This document shows positions 54,692-61,817 of a DNA stretch of 64,000 nt, piece by piece. The position numbers and the translations under genes were made by a program. Source of the DNA: Streptomyces roseirectus. GTDB taxonomy: Bacteria; Actinomycetota; Actinomycetes; Streptomycetales; Streptomycetaceae. Numbering within the stretch: the first letter of the stretch is position 1; each line of letters starts with the position of its first letter. The notes below the pieces were generated by a model. The model had not been told where the DNA came from and did no database searches. It saw only the letters and a program-made list of their open reading frames with translations. The DNA lies in assembly GCF_014489635.1 (NCBI RefSeq), contig NZ_CP060828.1:9164001-9228000 (forward strand), read 5' to 3'.

Positions 54692-55834
54692 TCATCGCCC
54701 GTGTCGCTTCATGTAGAGGTCGAAGGCCCGGTAGACCATCGGCCGCAGCGGCAGGTCCCATTCGCCGACGTACCGCACCGCCTGACCGCCGGTGCCGGCC
54801 TTGAACTGGATCAGCCCGACGTGCGGGTCGTCGGAGTCGAGGGTGGGGGTGATGCCGCGCAGGTCATAGACGTCGCAGCCAGCCGCCAGCGAGTCTCGGA
54901 TCATCGCCCACTGGCAGGCGTTGGAGCCGCGCACCTCGCGCTTCTCGGTGGAGGAGGCACCGTAGGCGTACACCGCGTGGGCGCCGACGCGGACCAGGAC
55001 GGCGGCGGCGACCAGGTCGCCCCGGTGGCGGGCCAGGTAGAGCCTGATCCGCTCAGGGGCCTCGGCATTCAGTGCCGCGAACATCGTCTCGAAGTAGCGC
55101 AGCGGCCGGGGCGTGAAGCGGTCGCGTTCGGCGGTGTGGACGTACAGGTCGTGGAACGCCTTCAGGTCCTCACCGACCGTGACCTCGACGCCCTCCTTGG
55201 CCGCCTTCTTGATGTTGCGGCGCCATTGCTGGTTCATGCCCCTGAGCAGGTCGTCCTCGGTCTTGCCGACCAGCGGAATCTCGTACTTGAACTGCGGATG
55301 CCCCACCCCGAAGCCGTCCTCGGGGCTCTGCGGCAGCCAGCCGGCGTCCTTGAGCCGGCCGGCCACGCGGGCGCCGACCGGGTCGGCCCGCCCGCTCGGC
55401 AGATCGGTGAGCCGCCTGATGCCCGGGTCGGCGATGCCCTCCTTGACCTGGGCGGCGCTCCAGGCGTCCGTGCACACCGGCGGGCCGAGCCGGATCGCGA
55501 ACGCGCCGTGCTCCTTGAGACGGGCCGCCAGCGGGTCGAGCCACGCGTCGGTCTCGCCGGTCCAGTCGATGACCGGGCCCTCGGGCAGATAGGCCAGCGT
55601 GAAGCGGTCGAGCCGCGGCACCGGGCGGTGCAGAACGAGTCCGGCACCGACCAGCTGCCCGCCGTCGAACCAGCCGAAAGACTCGCTGCGCCACTCGGTT
55701 TTGACGCGGCCCCAAGCGGGAGTCTGCAGGAAGCTGACCGACCGCTGTGCCCGCACGAACGCCAAGTGCTCGGCGGCGCTGATCGGCGCGACGGTCGGCC
55801 TCAAGCCGGTTCGTGCCGGTTCGCTGGAGAACAT
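54692..55834 (-). CDS. vanK: FemX-type peptidyltransferase VanK, 380 aa
   Basis: ATG 55834 has GGAGG upstream. The chain is a FemABX/GNAT double-fold protein (ERSVSFLQTPAWG-like N-terminus, RRNIKKAAKEGVEVTVGEDL, GLIQFKAGTGGQAVRYVGEW at the end). In Streptomyces coelicolor VanK adds the Gly branch to lipid II precursors ending in D-Lac, because the normal FemX does not accept them. It is convergent with murF, 7 bases apart, and diverges from vanR through a shared promoter module. Confidence 0.9.
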   Translation of the reverse strand: MFSSEPARTGLRPTVAPISAAEHLAFVRAQRSVSFLQTPAWGRVKTEWRSESFGWFDGGQLVGAGLVLHRPVPRLDRFTLAYLPEGPVIDWTGETDAWLDPLAARLKEHGAFAIRLGPPVCTDAWSAAQVKEGIADPGIRRLTDLPSGRADPVGARVAGRLKDAGWLPQSPEDGFGVGHPQFKYEIPLVGKTEDDLLRGMNQQWRRNIKKAAKEGVEVTVGEDLKAFHDLYVHTAERDRFTPRPLRYFETMFAALNAEAPERIRLYLARHRGDLVAAAVLVRVGAHAVYAYGASSTEKREVRGSNACQWAMIRDSLAAGCDVYDLRGITPTLDSDDPHVGLIQFKAGTGGQAVRYVGEWDLPLRPMVYRAFDLYMKRHGR

Positions 55835-55869
55835 GCCCTCCAGTCAAGGCGGCGCGGTGTTGCCGGCAT

Positions 55870-55915
55870 GTATGCGTTTTTCGATAAGCCGACGATATGG
55901 GTCGGCTCGTAGCCT
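55870..55915. promoter_or_regulatory. VanR-type box 2 with leaderless vanR promoter
   Basis: Bases 55870-55899 repeat the vanH box with two mismatches. TAGCCT (55910-55915) is a -10-like hexamer 13 bases before the vanR ATG (55923). On the other strand the box is 36-65 bases from the vanK start, the same distance as at vanH. The whole divergent unit therefore duplicates the vanH/murF one. Confidence 0.75.
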
Positions 55916-55922
55916 TGACGAC

Positions 55923-56396
55923 ATGCGCGTGTTGGTTGTCGAGGACGAGCCGTATCCGGCAGAGGCCATCCGCGACGGCCTGCGCCTGGAAGCGATCGCG
56001 GCCGACATCGCCGGTGACGGCGACACCGCTCTGGAAAGGCTGAGCATCAACACCTACGACATCGCCGTCCTCGACCGCGACATCCCCGGCCCCTCCGGCG
56101 ACGAGATCGCCAAACGCATCGTCGCCTCCGCCGGCGGCATGCGGCTCAGGGTGCTCGACCGCAGGCGTGCGCACGCCAGGCCCCCCGTGCGGGAGATCGC
56201 GGGCCTGCGGCTGGATCCGTTCCGCCGCGAGGTCCACCGCGACGGACGCTACGTCGCGCTCACGCGGAAACAGTTCGCCGTGCTCGACGTCCTCGTCGCC
56301 GCGGAAGGCGGTGTCGTCAGCGCCGAAGAGCTGCTGGAGCGGGCATGGGACGAGAACGCCGACCCGTTCACCCGTCGCCGGGCACGGGGGTGGTGA
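55923..56396 (+). pseudogene. vanR: VanR response regulator with internal and C-terminal deletions, 157 aa
   Basis: The N-terminus is intact with acidic residues and phospho-acceptor Asp51 (YDIAVLDRDIPGPSGDEIAK). After residue 73 (ASAGGM) the frame jumps to RLRVLDRRRAHARPP. The about 35-40 residues holding the conserved Thr and Lys of the receiver (beta4-alpha5) are missing. The winged helix starts normally (GLRLDPFRREVHRDGRYVAL, ELLERAWDENADPFT) but ends in RRRARGW, without the recognition helix. OmpR-type VanR is about 230 residues. It cannot signal or bind DNA normally, yet both ends of each cut are clean and in frame. Its stop overlaps the vanS start. Confidence 0.8.
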
Positions 56397-57556
56397 CCGT
56401 GGATAGGCGGCCCGGCTTGAGCGTCCGTCTCAAGCTCACCCTCAGCTACGCCGGATTCCTCATGCTCGCGGGTGCCTTGCTGCTCACCGCCATCGGAGTA
56501 TTTCTCCTGCGACAGGGGTGGCTGCTCACCACCCCGGAGGGGGCATGGAGACAGACTCCGGGCGTCGACTTCGTGCGCGGTTTCGCCCCCATGGCAGCCG
56601 CGGTAATGGTGTTCCTCCTGGTGTTCGGCCTGCTGGGAGGATGGATCCTCGCCGGACGCATGCTCGCCCCCCTGGACCGCATCACCCACGCCACCCGTAC
56701 GGCCGCAGCCGGATCGCTGTCCCACCGGATCCAACTGCGGGGCCGCAAGGACGAGTTCCGCGAACTCGCCGACGCCTTCGACACGATGCTCGCGCAGCTC
56801 GAAGCACACGTCGCCGAACAGCGGAGATTCGCAGCCAACGCCTCTCACGAGCTGCGCACCCCGCTGTCGGTCTCGAAGTCACTGCTCGACGTGGCCCGCG
56901 CCGACCCGAACCGCGCCACCGACCCACTCATCGACCGCCTCCACGCCGTCAACACCCGAGCCATCGACCTCACGGAAGCACTGCTCCTGCTCAGCCGCGC
57001 CGACCAGCGGTCCTTCACCCGCGAACACGTCGACCTGTCCCTCGTGGCGGAAGAAGCCACCGAAACGCTCCTCCCCCTCGCGGAAAAGCGTGGCGTCACC
57101 CTCGAGACCTTCGGCGACATCGCCCTCACGAGCGGATCGCCGGCGCTCCTGCTGCAGCTGACCATGAACCTCGTGCAGAACGCGATCGTCCACAACCTGC
57201 CTGAACAGGGCACCGTGTGGGTGAATACCAGCGTCCACCCCAAGACGGTGGTGCTCACTGTCGAGAACACCGGCGATCGGCTCTCCCCGCAGCTGGTCTC
57301 GACGCTCACCGAGCCGTTCCAGCGCGGCACCGAGCGCGTACACACCGACCAGGCGGGCGTCGGCCTCGGGCTGGCCATCGTCAAGACCATCACCCACGCA
57401 CACGACGGAACACTCACCATCACCCCGCGCTCCGCCGGCGGGCTCCGCATCACCGTGGAACTGCCCACAGCGTCGCCGCACCATGGCAGCGGTGCGCCGC
57501 GACGACCGTGGCCGGCGCCCGGACCTGAGCGACGCAGGACATCCCCTCACGATTAA
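56393..57556 (+). CDS. vanS: Sensor histidine kinase VanS
   Basis: GTG 56393 overlaps the vanR stop (GTGA); GTG 56399 is the alternative. The layout matches Streptomyces VanS: two membrane helices around a short external loop (LKLTLSYAGFLMLAGALLL, FAPMAAAVMVFLLVFGLLGG), HAMP, phospho-His in NASHELRTPLSVSKSLLDVA, N-box TMNLVQNAIVHNL, and G-boxes VLTVENTGDR and GVGLGLAIVKTITHAHDG. No damage is seen apart from a Pro/Arg-rich tail after residue 365. It senses glycopeptides, but its partner regulator here is broken. Confidence 0.92.
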   Translation: MTVDRRPGLSVRLKLTLSYAGFLMLAGALLLTAIGVFLLRQGWLLTTPEGAWRQTPGVDFVRGFAPMAAAVMVFLLVFGLLGGWILAGRMLAPLDRITHATRTAAAGSLSHRIQLRGRKDEFRELADAFDTMLAQLEAHVAEQRRFAANASHELRTPLSVSKSLLDVARADPNRATDPLIDRLHAVNTRAIDLTEALLLLSRADQRSFTREHVDLSLVAEEATETLLPLAEKRGVTLETFGDIALTSGSPALLLQLTMNLVQNAIVHNLPEQGTVWVNTSVHPKTVVLTVENTGDRLSPQLVSTLTEPFQRGTERVHTDQAGVGLGLAIVKTITHAHDGTLTITPRSAGGLRITVELPTASPHHGSGAPRRPWPAPGPERRRTSPHD

Positions 57557-57596
57557 CACAACGCCGCGGCGAGAACGTCCTGGACGCCTCAGCCGG

Positions 57597-57612
57597 ATCG
57601 AAAAGCGCATAC
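57597..57612 (+). promoter_or_regulatory. Half-conserved VanR-type box after vanS (relic)
   Basis: ATCGAAAAGCGCATAC matches the corresponding half of the vanH/vanK boxes (reverse strand) at 15 of 16 positions; the other half is not conserved. In S. coelicolor a VanR-dependent promoter for vanJ follows vanS. No vanJ is found here, so this may be the promoter left by its deletion. Confidence 0.45.
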
Positions 57613-57926
57613 GCCACCGCGGCATCCCTCCGTATTCAGGACGCCTGATGGATGGGGCCCTCACTGACGGACAACCGCTTCCCGCTTCCGCTCTACCGCT
57701 CCGCGATGATCTCCGCCGGGTCTTCGCAGTTGAGCCTGGTTGAGGGGTAGCTCGTCGGGCGGCGTGGCGGAGGGGTGGAAGGCGTCAGGGCCCCGGAGGA
57801 TCAGCGGCGACCAAGCTGCTTTTCCTGAAGGACCCTGACGGTTGACGCACGCGTGCCGTCGCCGTCTGCTCGGTGGTGTCCGCGGGCCGGTGAACTGTTC
57901 GGTGTCGAGGGCGCCACGTCCTCGAC
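57613..57926. other. Gap after vanS with no recognisable gene
   Basis: No frame with a ribosome site and family resemblance was found on either strand. The right part leads into an ISL3 transposase fragment. Confidence 0.4.
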
Positions 57927-58127
57927 GTGACCACCCGCGACGAAGGCACGATCGTGCTCGATGTTGAGTCCGACGCCAATCTTGTCGGCTGCCCCGACTG
58001 CGGGGTGGTCGCGGTCGGCCACGGTCGTCGGGTCCAGGTCCTGCACGACGCGCCGTGCTTCGGCCGCCGGTGCGGGTCGAGCACCTCACCGAGTGTCTCC
58101 TTGCTCTGTTGCACGGTGCAACCTTGA
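57927..58127 (+). pseudogene. ISL3-type transposase N-terminal fragment
   Basis: The frame VTTRDEGTIVLDVESDANLV then GCPDCGVVAVGHGRRVQVLH and DAPCFGRRCG is the Zn-finger N-terminal domain of ISL3-family transposases (CPxCG...G.R.V...D.P..G). It ends after about 55 residues with a changed frame. The HTH and DDE parts are absent. It lies between the van locus and a broken dioxygenase gene. Confidence 0.65.
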
Positions 58128-58130
58128 CCG

Positions 58131-58162
58131 AAAGGAGGGCACGGCGGCCCCCCTTTTTTTTT
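58131..58162 (+). terminator. Strong rho-independent terminator with nine-T tract
   Basis: AAGGAGGGC (58132-58140) pairs, with one mismatch, with GCCCCCCTT (58147-58155), and nine T residues (58154-58162) follow. Such a run of T is exceptional in this GC-rich window. It reads in the plus direction and is convergent with the broken dioxygenase gene. It may come from the ISL3 element. Confidence 0.7.
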
Positions 58163-58192
58163 CCGGCTGGTTCCGGTCAATGCGGAATGTTC

Positions 58193-58816
58193 TTACGAGG
58201 TGACGACTGCCAGCGTGAACGCCGCAATGAAGCCGATTTCCGGATTTCCCTCTGACACCGGCCGCACGTCCGGGACGAGGTCCTGGCCGTTGTCGCTCTG
58301 ATAGAGGTGGTCTTCGTCGTTCGCAAGGCGTTCGAGGGTGATGTGCCCGTCGTAGGGCGGCAGCGTCCCGACGATGTCGTTGACATCGTCGGGCATATGC
58401 AGCTGTCCGACGTACACCTCCCGGTCATCGACGTAATTCCACGCCCCCGCTCTCGTCGGTGTACTGACTGCCGCGCAAGAACCGCGACTCATCGGACGGC
58501 TCGATGTGGCTCAGCGCCTCCGATCCGGGGAAGGTATCGGGGTCATGGCTCAGGTAGCCGGAGTAGTAGCCGAACGCAAGGTCAGCGGAACGCCCTTCCG
58601 GTCCTCGGTGATGTCGCTCCGGAGCAGGCTCTGGTCGAACGAGAGATGGTAAGGGCCTTCGGTCGTCTTGGGCGTGGCCCCGGCAGGCCAGTCATCCGGG
58701 AGGACCGGCGAGACGGTGCTGGTCAATTCCTGGAGCGCGGGGTCCTCGAGGAGTGCCAGGACTTTGGCATTCTGCATTTCGGCGGTTATTACCGACGGTT
58801 TCGCACGATCGTTCAT
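58193..58816 (-). pseudogene. Intradiol ring-cleavage dioxygenase relic
   Basis: A perfect ribosome site (AAAGGAGG) precedes ATG 58816. The first about 85 residues resemble an intradiol dioxygenase (PKTTEGPYHLSFDQSLLRSD, DRKGVPLTL). A deletion removes the iron-ligand region up to FGYYSGYLSHDPDTFPGSEA, which is out of frame. A further gap leads to QLHMPDDVNDIVGTLPPYDG and the end of the protein. At least two internal losses and frame changes are seen, and most iron ligands are gone. Confidence 0.65.
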
Positions 58817-58965
58817 TGATACCTCCTTTGCTTTATCCGCTGACGGTGAGCCAGATGTACGGCCAACAGGGAACGAGGCAGGGGGAATTTTTGCGGTTAT
58901 AGCGCGCACGTCGGCTCCGGTCGCGGTGCCGTACGGGCCAGCGGGTTTTCACCGAGGTGGTTGGG

Positions 58966-59628
58966 TCAGCCCTTGGCGTTCCACACCAACGGCGCCTTGC
59001 GAATCCAGGTGGCCTGCTCGATGGCGTCGAGAAGGAAGCCGGCGAGGTCGGCGCGGTTGATCCAGGAGCCGGGCTTGTCGCTGCCGGCATCGCCGGCCCG
59101 CAGCGGACCGCGGGCCGGTTTGTCGGTGAGGGCGACAGCCCGAACGAGCGTCCAGTCGGTGTCGGAAGCCCGCACGACCTGGTCGACGCCATGGTGGTCG
59201 GTGAAGCTGGCCTTGATGTTGGACAGATTGACGACGGCCTTGGCCAGGGGACTCATCCGGGCCCAGTCGTCTCCCGCGCCCTGCGTGGAGACGAGGACGA
59301 TCCGGCGGATGTCCTGCTCGCCCATCGCGGTGAGGGTGTTGCGGGTGGCGTTGGTCATGAACATCGGCGGGCTGACGGGCTTGGCCCAGGGATTGTCCGA
59401 GGCCCGGGAGTTGTTCAGCGCGCTGATCACGGCCTCCGCGCCCTGAGCGGCCTTGCGGAGGTCGTCGATGCTGGTTGGGGTGCCCTGGAGGAGTTCGACC
59501 TCAGCCGGGGCCTGAACAGTGTCGGGGTTGCGCACCAGTGCACGAACCCGGTGACCGCGTGCGGCCGCCTGCGCGAGCACATGCGTCCCGGTGCGCCCAC
59601 TGCCGCCGAGGACAAGCAGATCAGTCAT
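58966..59628 (-). CDS. NAD(P)-binding atypical SDR (NmrA/NAD(P)H-quinone-reductase-like), 220 aa
   Basis: The ATG opens with LLVLGGSGRTGTHVLAQAAA, the Rossmann motif of atypical SDRs, followed by RGHRVRALVRNPD, GAEAVISALNNS, VLVSTQGAGDDWARMSP and the terminal NRADLAGFLLDAIEQ. Length fits SDR_a5/NmrA-like proteins, which bind NADP and act as sensors or reductases. It is followed upstream by azoreductase and DsbA genes in the same direction, forming a redox group. Substrate unknown. Confidence 0.87.
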   Translation of the reverse strand: MTDLLVLGGSGRTGTHVLAQAAARGHRVRALVRNPDTVQAPAEVELLQGTPTSIDDLRKAAQGAEAVISALNNSRASDNPWAKPVSPPMFMTNATRNTLTAMGEQDIRRIVLVSTQGAGDDWARMSPLAKAVVNLSNIKASFTDHHGVDQVVRASDTDWTLVRAVALTDKPARGPLRAGDAGSDKPGSWINRADLAGFLLDAIEQATWIRKAPLVWNAKG

Positions 59629-59649
59629 GAGATTTCACCTATGGAGAAG

Positions 59650-60294
59650 TCAGGCAGCGGACGGAGTGCTGATGGTCGTGGCAAGACGGCGGACCTGGTC
59701 GTGGGCGTCGGCCAGGGATGCCTCGTGCAGCGGGATGAGCGAGGCCAGCGCCGGGGAGTGGGGCGCCATGGTCAGGTCGGCTGTCACCGCGGTCACGTCC
59801 AGGCCGAGGAGGTTGGGGTTGCCCAGGACCGCTTCCAGCGCGGGCACCACGTAGTCCAGGCCGTGATTGGGTGTGCCGGGCCCGTAGCCGCCGCCTCGGG
59901 CGGAGATCAGCACGGCCGGCCGTCCCTCGGCGGGAGAGGGACCGGCGTGGTTCAGGGTGCGGCCGTCGACGATGATCTGGTCCAGCCACGCCTTGAACAC
60001 CGAGGGCATCGAGAGGTTGTACATCGGCACCGTGAACAGGTAGGCGTCGGCGTCGAGGAACTCCGCGATCAGCTCGTCCTGGAGTGCAGCCGCCTTCGCC
60101 TGCTCAGGGGTGTGCTGGGCCGGGTCGGTGATGCGGGCCGTGATGCCCGCGTCGCTCAGGTGGGGCACCGGCGAGACGGCGAGGTCGCGGTGGACGACCG
60201 GGCCCTGCCACTGGTCGCGGAAGGACTGGGCGACCTGGCGGGAGACGGAGGCTTCACCGAGCGAGGACGAGTCGATGTGCAGCAGATACGACAA
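59650..60294 (-). CDS. FMN-dependent NADH-azoreductase (AzoR-like), 214 aa
   Basis: The start is a rare TTG at 60294 (AAAGG 10 bases upstream); a second TTG at 60312 is possible and no ATG or GTG is near. The flavodoxin-like fold shows YLLHIDSSSLGEASVSRQVA, FTVPMYNLSMPSVFKAWLDQ and GGYGPGTPNHGLDYVVPALE. These enzymes reduce quinones and azo compounds with two electrons. It lies 21 bases from the NAD(P)-binding gene and 41 from the DsbA-family gene. Confidence 0.88.
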   Translation of the reverse strand: MSYLLHIDSSSLGEASVSRQVAQSFRDQWQGPVVHRDLAVSPVPHLSDAGITARITDPAQHTPEQAKAAALQDELIAEFLDADAYLFTVPMYNLSMPSVFKAWLDQIIVDGRTLNHAGPSPAEGRPAVLISARGGGYGPGTPNHGLDYVVPALEAVLGNPNLLGLDVTAVTADLTMAPHSPALASLIPLHEASLADAHDQVRRLATTISTPSAA

Positions 60295-60335
60295 GGTGGT
60301 GGTGCCTTTCAATGAGACGGGGGAATGGTGAGGGG

Positions 60336-61049
60336 TCAGGGACGGACCGGGACGGCGCAGCCGTCGGGGCCGCAGCCCGGGGCGTCGCCCGCGGGCGTGA
60401 GGGTGATGGGGTGGGATTCGTCCCAGGCCGTTTGCAGCAGGTCGAGCAGGGTGTCGCTGTCCTGCGCGCCGGGGACGCCGTAGCGGCCGTCGACGACGAT
60501 GAACGGGGCGCCGGTGGCGCCCAGGCGCTGAGCGCCGCGGGCGTCGTCCTTCACCTGGGTGCGGTAGCGGCGGTCGGTGAGGACCTGGCGCGTCAGGTCG
60601 CGGTCGAGGCCCAGCTCGTCGGAGAGGTGGAGCAGGTCCTCCAGGGCGAAGACGGGCTCGGCCTTGCCGAAGTAGGTCCGGAAGATCGTGTCCCAGGCTT
60701 CGCGGTTCTTGCCCTCGGCGGAGGCGTGGGCCAGGAACTCGTGGGCCAGCTCGGTGTTGCCGACGACGTTGTCCAGCACCCGGTAGGGGCTCAGGCCCTC
60801 GGCGCCGGCGAGCGTCTCGATGTGCCGGGTCGCCGCCTCGGCCTGCGTGCCGCTGATGCCGTGCTTGCTCAGCAGGGCCTCGCGGACGGTGACCGTGCGG
60901 TCGGGGGGCAAGCCGCCATCCAGCGGGAAGGAGTGGTGGACCACGTCCACCTGGTCGCTGTGCTCGAAGCGCTCCACGGCCCGGTCCACACGGTGGCTGC
61001 CAAGCCCGCACCAGGGGCAGGTGACTTCGGCCCAGATCTGTACCTGCAT
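60336..61049 (-). CDS. FrnE-type DsbA-family oxidoreductase, 237 aa
   Basis: ATG 61049 with GGAGG 8 bases upstream is preferred to 61064. It has a thioredoxin fold with CPWC at residues 11-14, a helical insert, and cis-Pro region GATGAPFIVVDGRYGVPGAQ. A second Cys pair (GCGPDGCAV) near the C-terminus is like FrnE proteins linked to disulfide isomerase and oxidative stress. No signal peptide is visible, so it is cytosolic. It diverges from an HxlR regulator. Confidence 0.88.
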   Translation of the reverse strand: MQVQIWAEVTCPWCGLGSHRVDRAVERFEHSDQVDVVHHSFPLDGGLPPDRTVTVREALLSKHGISGTQAEAATRHIETLAGAEGLSPYRVLDNVVGNTELAHEFLAHASAEGKNREAWDTIFRTYFGKAEPVFALEDLLHLSDELGLDRDLTRQVLTDRRYRTQVKDDARGAQRLGATGAPFIVVDGRYGVPGAQDSDTLLDLLQTAWDESHPITLTPAGDAPGCGPDGCAVPVRP

Positions 61050-61156
61050 AGCCCCGACCTCCAATTCCTCTTATTTGTTCGTAACGCCATGATGCGCCAG
61101 TATGGAAGGCGGTACAAAAGGCACATCGGTGTGCGTGACAGAGAGGAATGGGCGCC

Positions 61157-61573
61157 ATGCAGGACAGCGCGGAGATCGGGATGGCGGCGGCGGTCGGGCC
61201 GTGCGCGAGCATCCCCGCCGATCACATGGCCTTCATCCGCCAGGTCCTCGACAGCGTGGGGGACAAGTGGAGCATGTTGATCATCGCCGTCCTGGAGGTC
61301 GGTCCGATGCGTTACACCGACTTGCAGCGCCAGATCCCGGGCATCTCCCAGCGGATGCTGACCCACACCCTGCGCCAGCTCACCGAGGACGGCCTGATCA
61401 GCCGCACCGCCTACGCCGAGGTGCCGCCGCGCGTCGAGTACGCCCTCACCCCGCTAGGCGGCGGTCTGAACGAGATCGTCAAGCAGCTGATCGGCTGGGC
61501 GGCCGACCACCATGACGAGATCCGCGCCAGCCGCTCCCGCCCGGGCGCCGCAGCTTCCCCGTCACGGTCCTGA
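61157..61573 (+). CDS. HxlR-family regulator, 138 aa
   Basis: ATG 61157 has GAGAGGA about 9 bases upstream. The winged HTH is typical (VLDSVGDKWSMLIIAVLEVG, QRQIPGISQRMLTHTLRQLT, PPRVEYALTPLGGGLNEIVK). A lone N-terminal Cys (VGPCASIP) precedes the HTH, as in redox-responsive YodB/HypR-type members. It diverges from the FrnE-azoreductase-NAD(P)-binding group, which it probably represses until thiol or quinone stress. Confidence 0.9.
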   Translation: MQDSAEIGMAAAVGPCASIPADHMAFIRQVLDSVGDKWSMLIIAVLEVGPMRYTDLQRQIPGISQRMLTHTLRQLTEDGLISRTAYAEVPPRVEYALTPLGGGLNEIVKQLIGWAADHHDEIRASRSRPGAAASPSRS

Positions 61574-61675
61574 ACCGCGGCGCCCACCGCCTGGGCCGAC
61601 TCGGCGTCAGCAGGCCGTGGCCGACGGGGCCACGCTCCAGCCGTTGCCACCGACGGCATCCGCAGGAGGAGGCCT

Positions 61676-61801
61676 TCAGGTGTGCCAGGTCTGCTTGATG
61701 CCGGGCTCGTCCTCGACCTCCGTCTCCCACGCGGTCTCGTCGAACCGCTGGGCATCGGTCGGGCAATACCACTGCTCCGGGCCGCTGTTGGCGCTGCTCA
61801 C
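61676..61801 (-). CDS. Small acidic protein downstream of the Tn3 transposase, 41 aa
   Basis: GTG 61801 follows GAGAGGA and overlaps the region of the transposase stop. The short chain (SGPEQWYCPTDAQRFDETAW, then ETEVEDEPGIKQTWHT) is acidic, with one Cys and three Trp. It is too small for fold recognition. Its tight coupling to the transposase gene suggests it is carried by the element. Confidence 0.5.
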   Translation of the reverse strand: MSSANSGPEQWYCPTDAQRFDETAWETEVEDEPGIKQTWHT

Positions 61802-61817
61802 GGGTCCTCTCCCTCGG

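Noticed and set aside
58193..58492. Independent small gene on the minus strand (99 codons).
   Set aside because: It is the C-terminal piece of the broken intradiol dioxygenase, not a separate gene.
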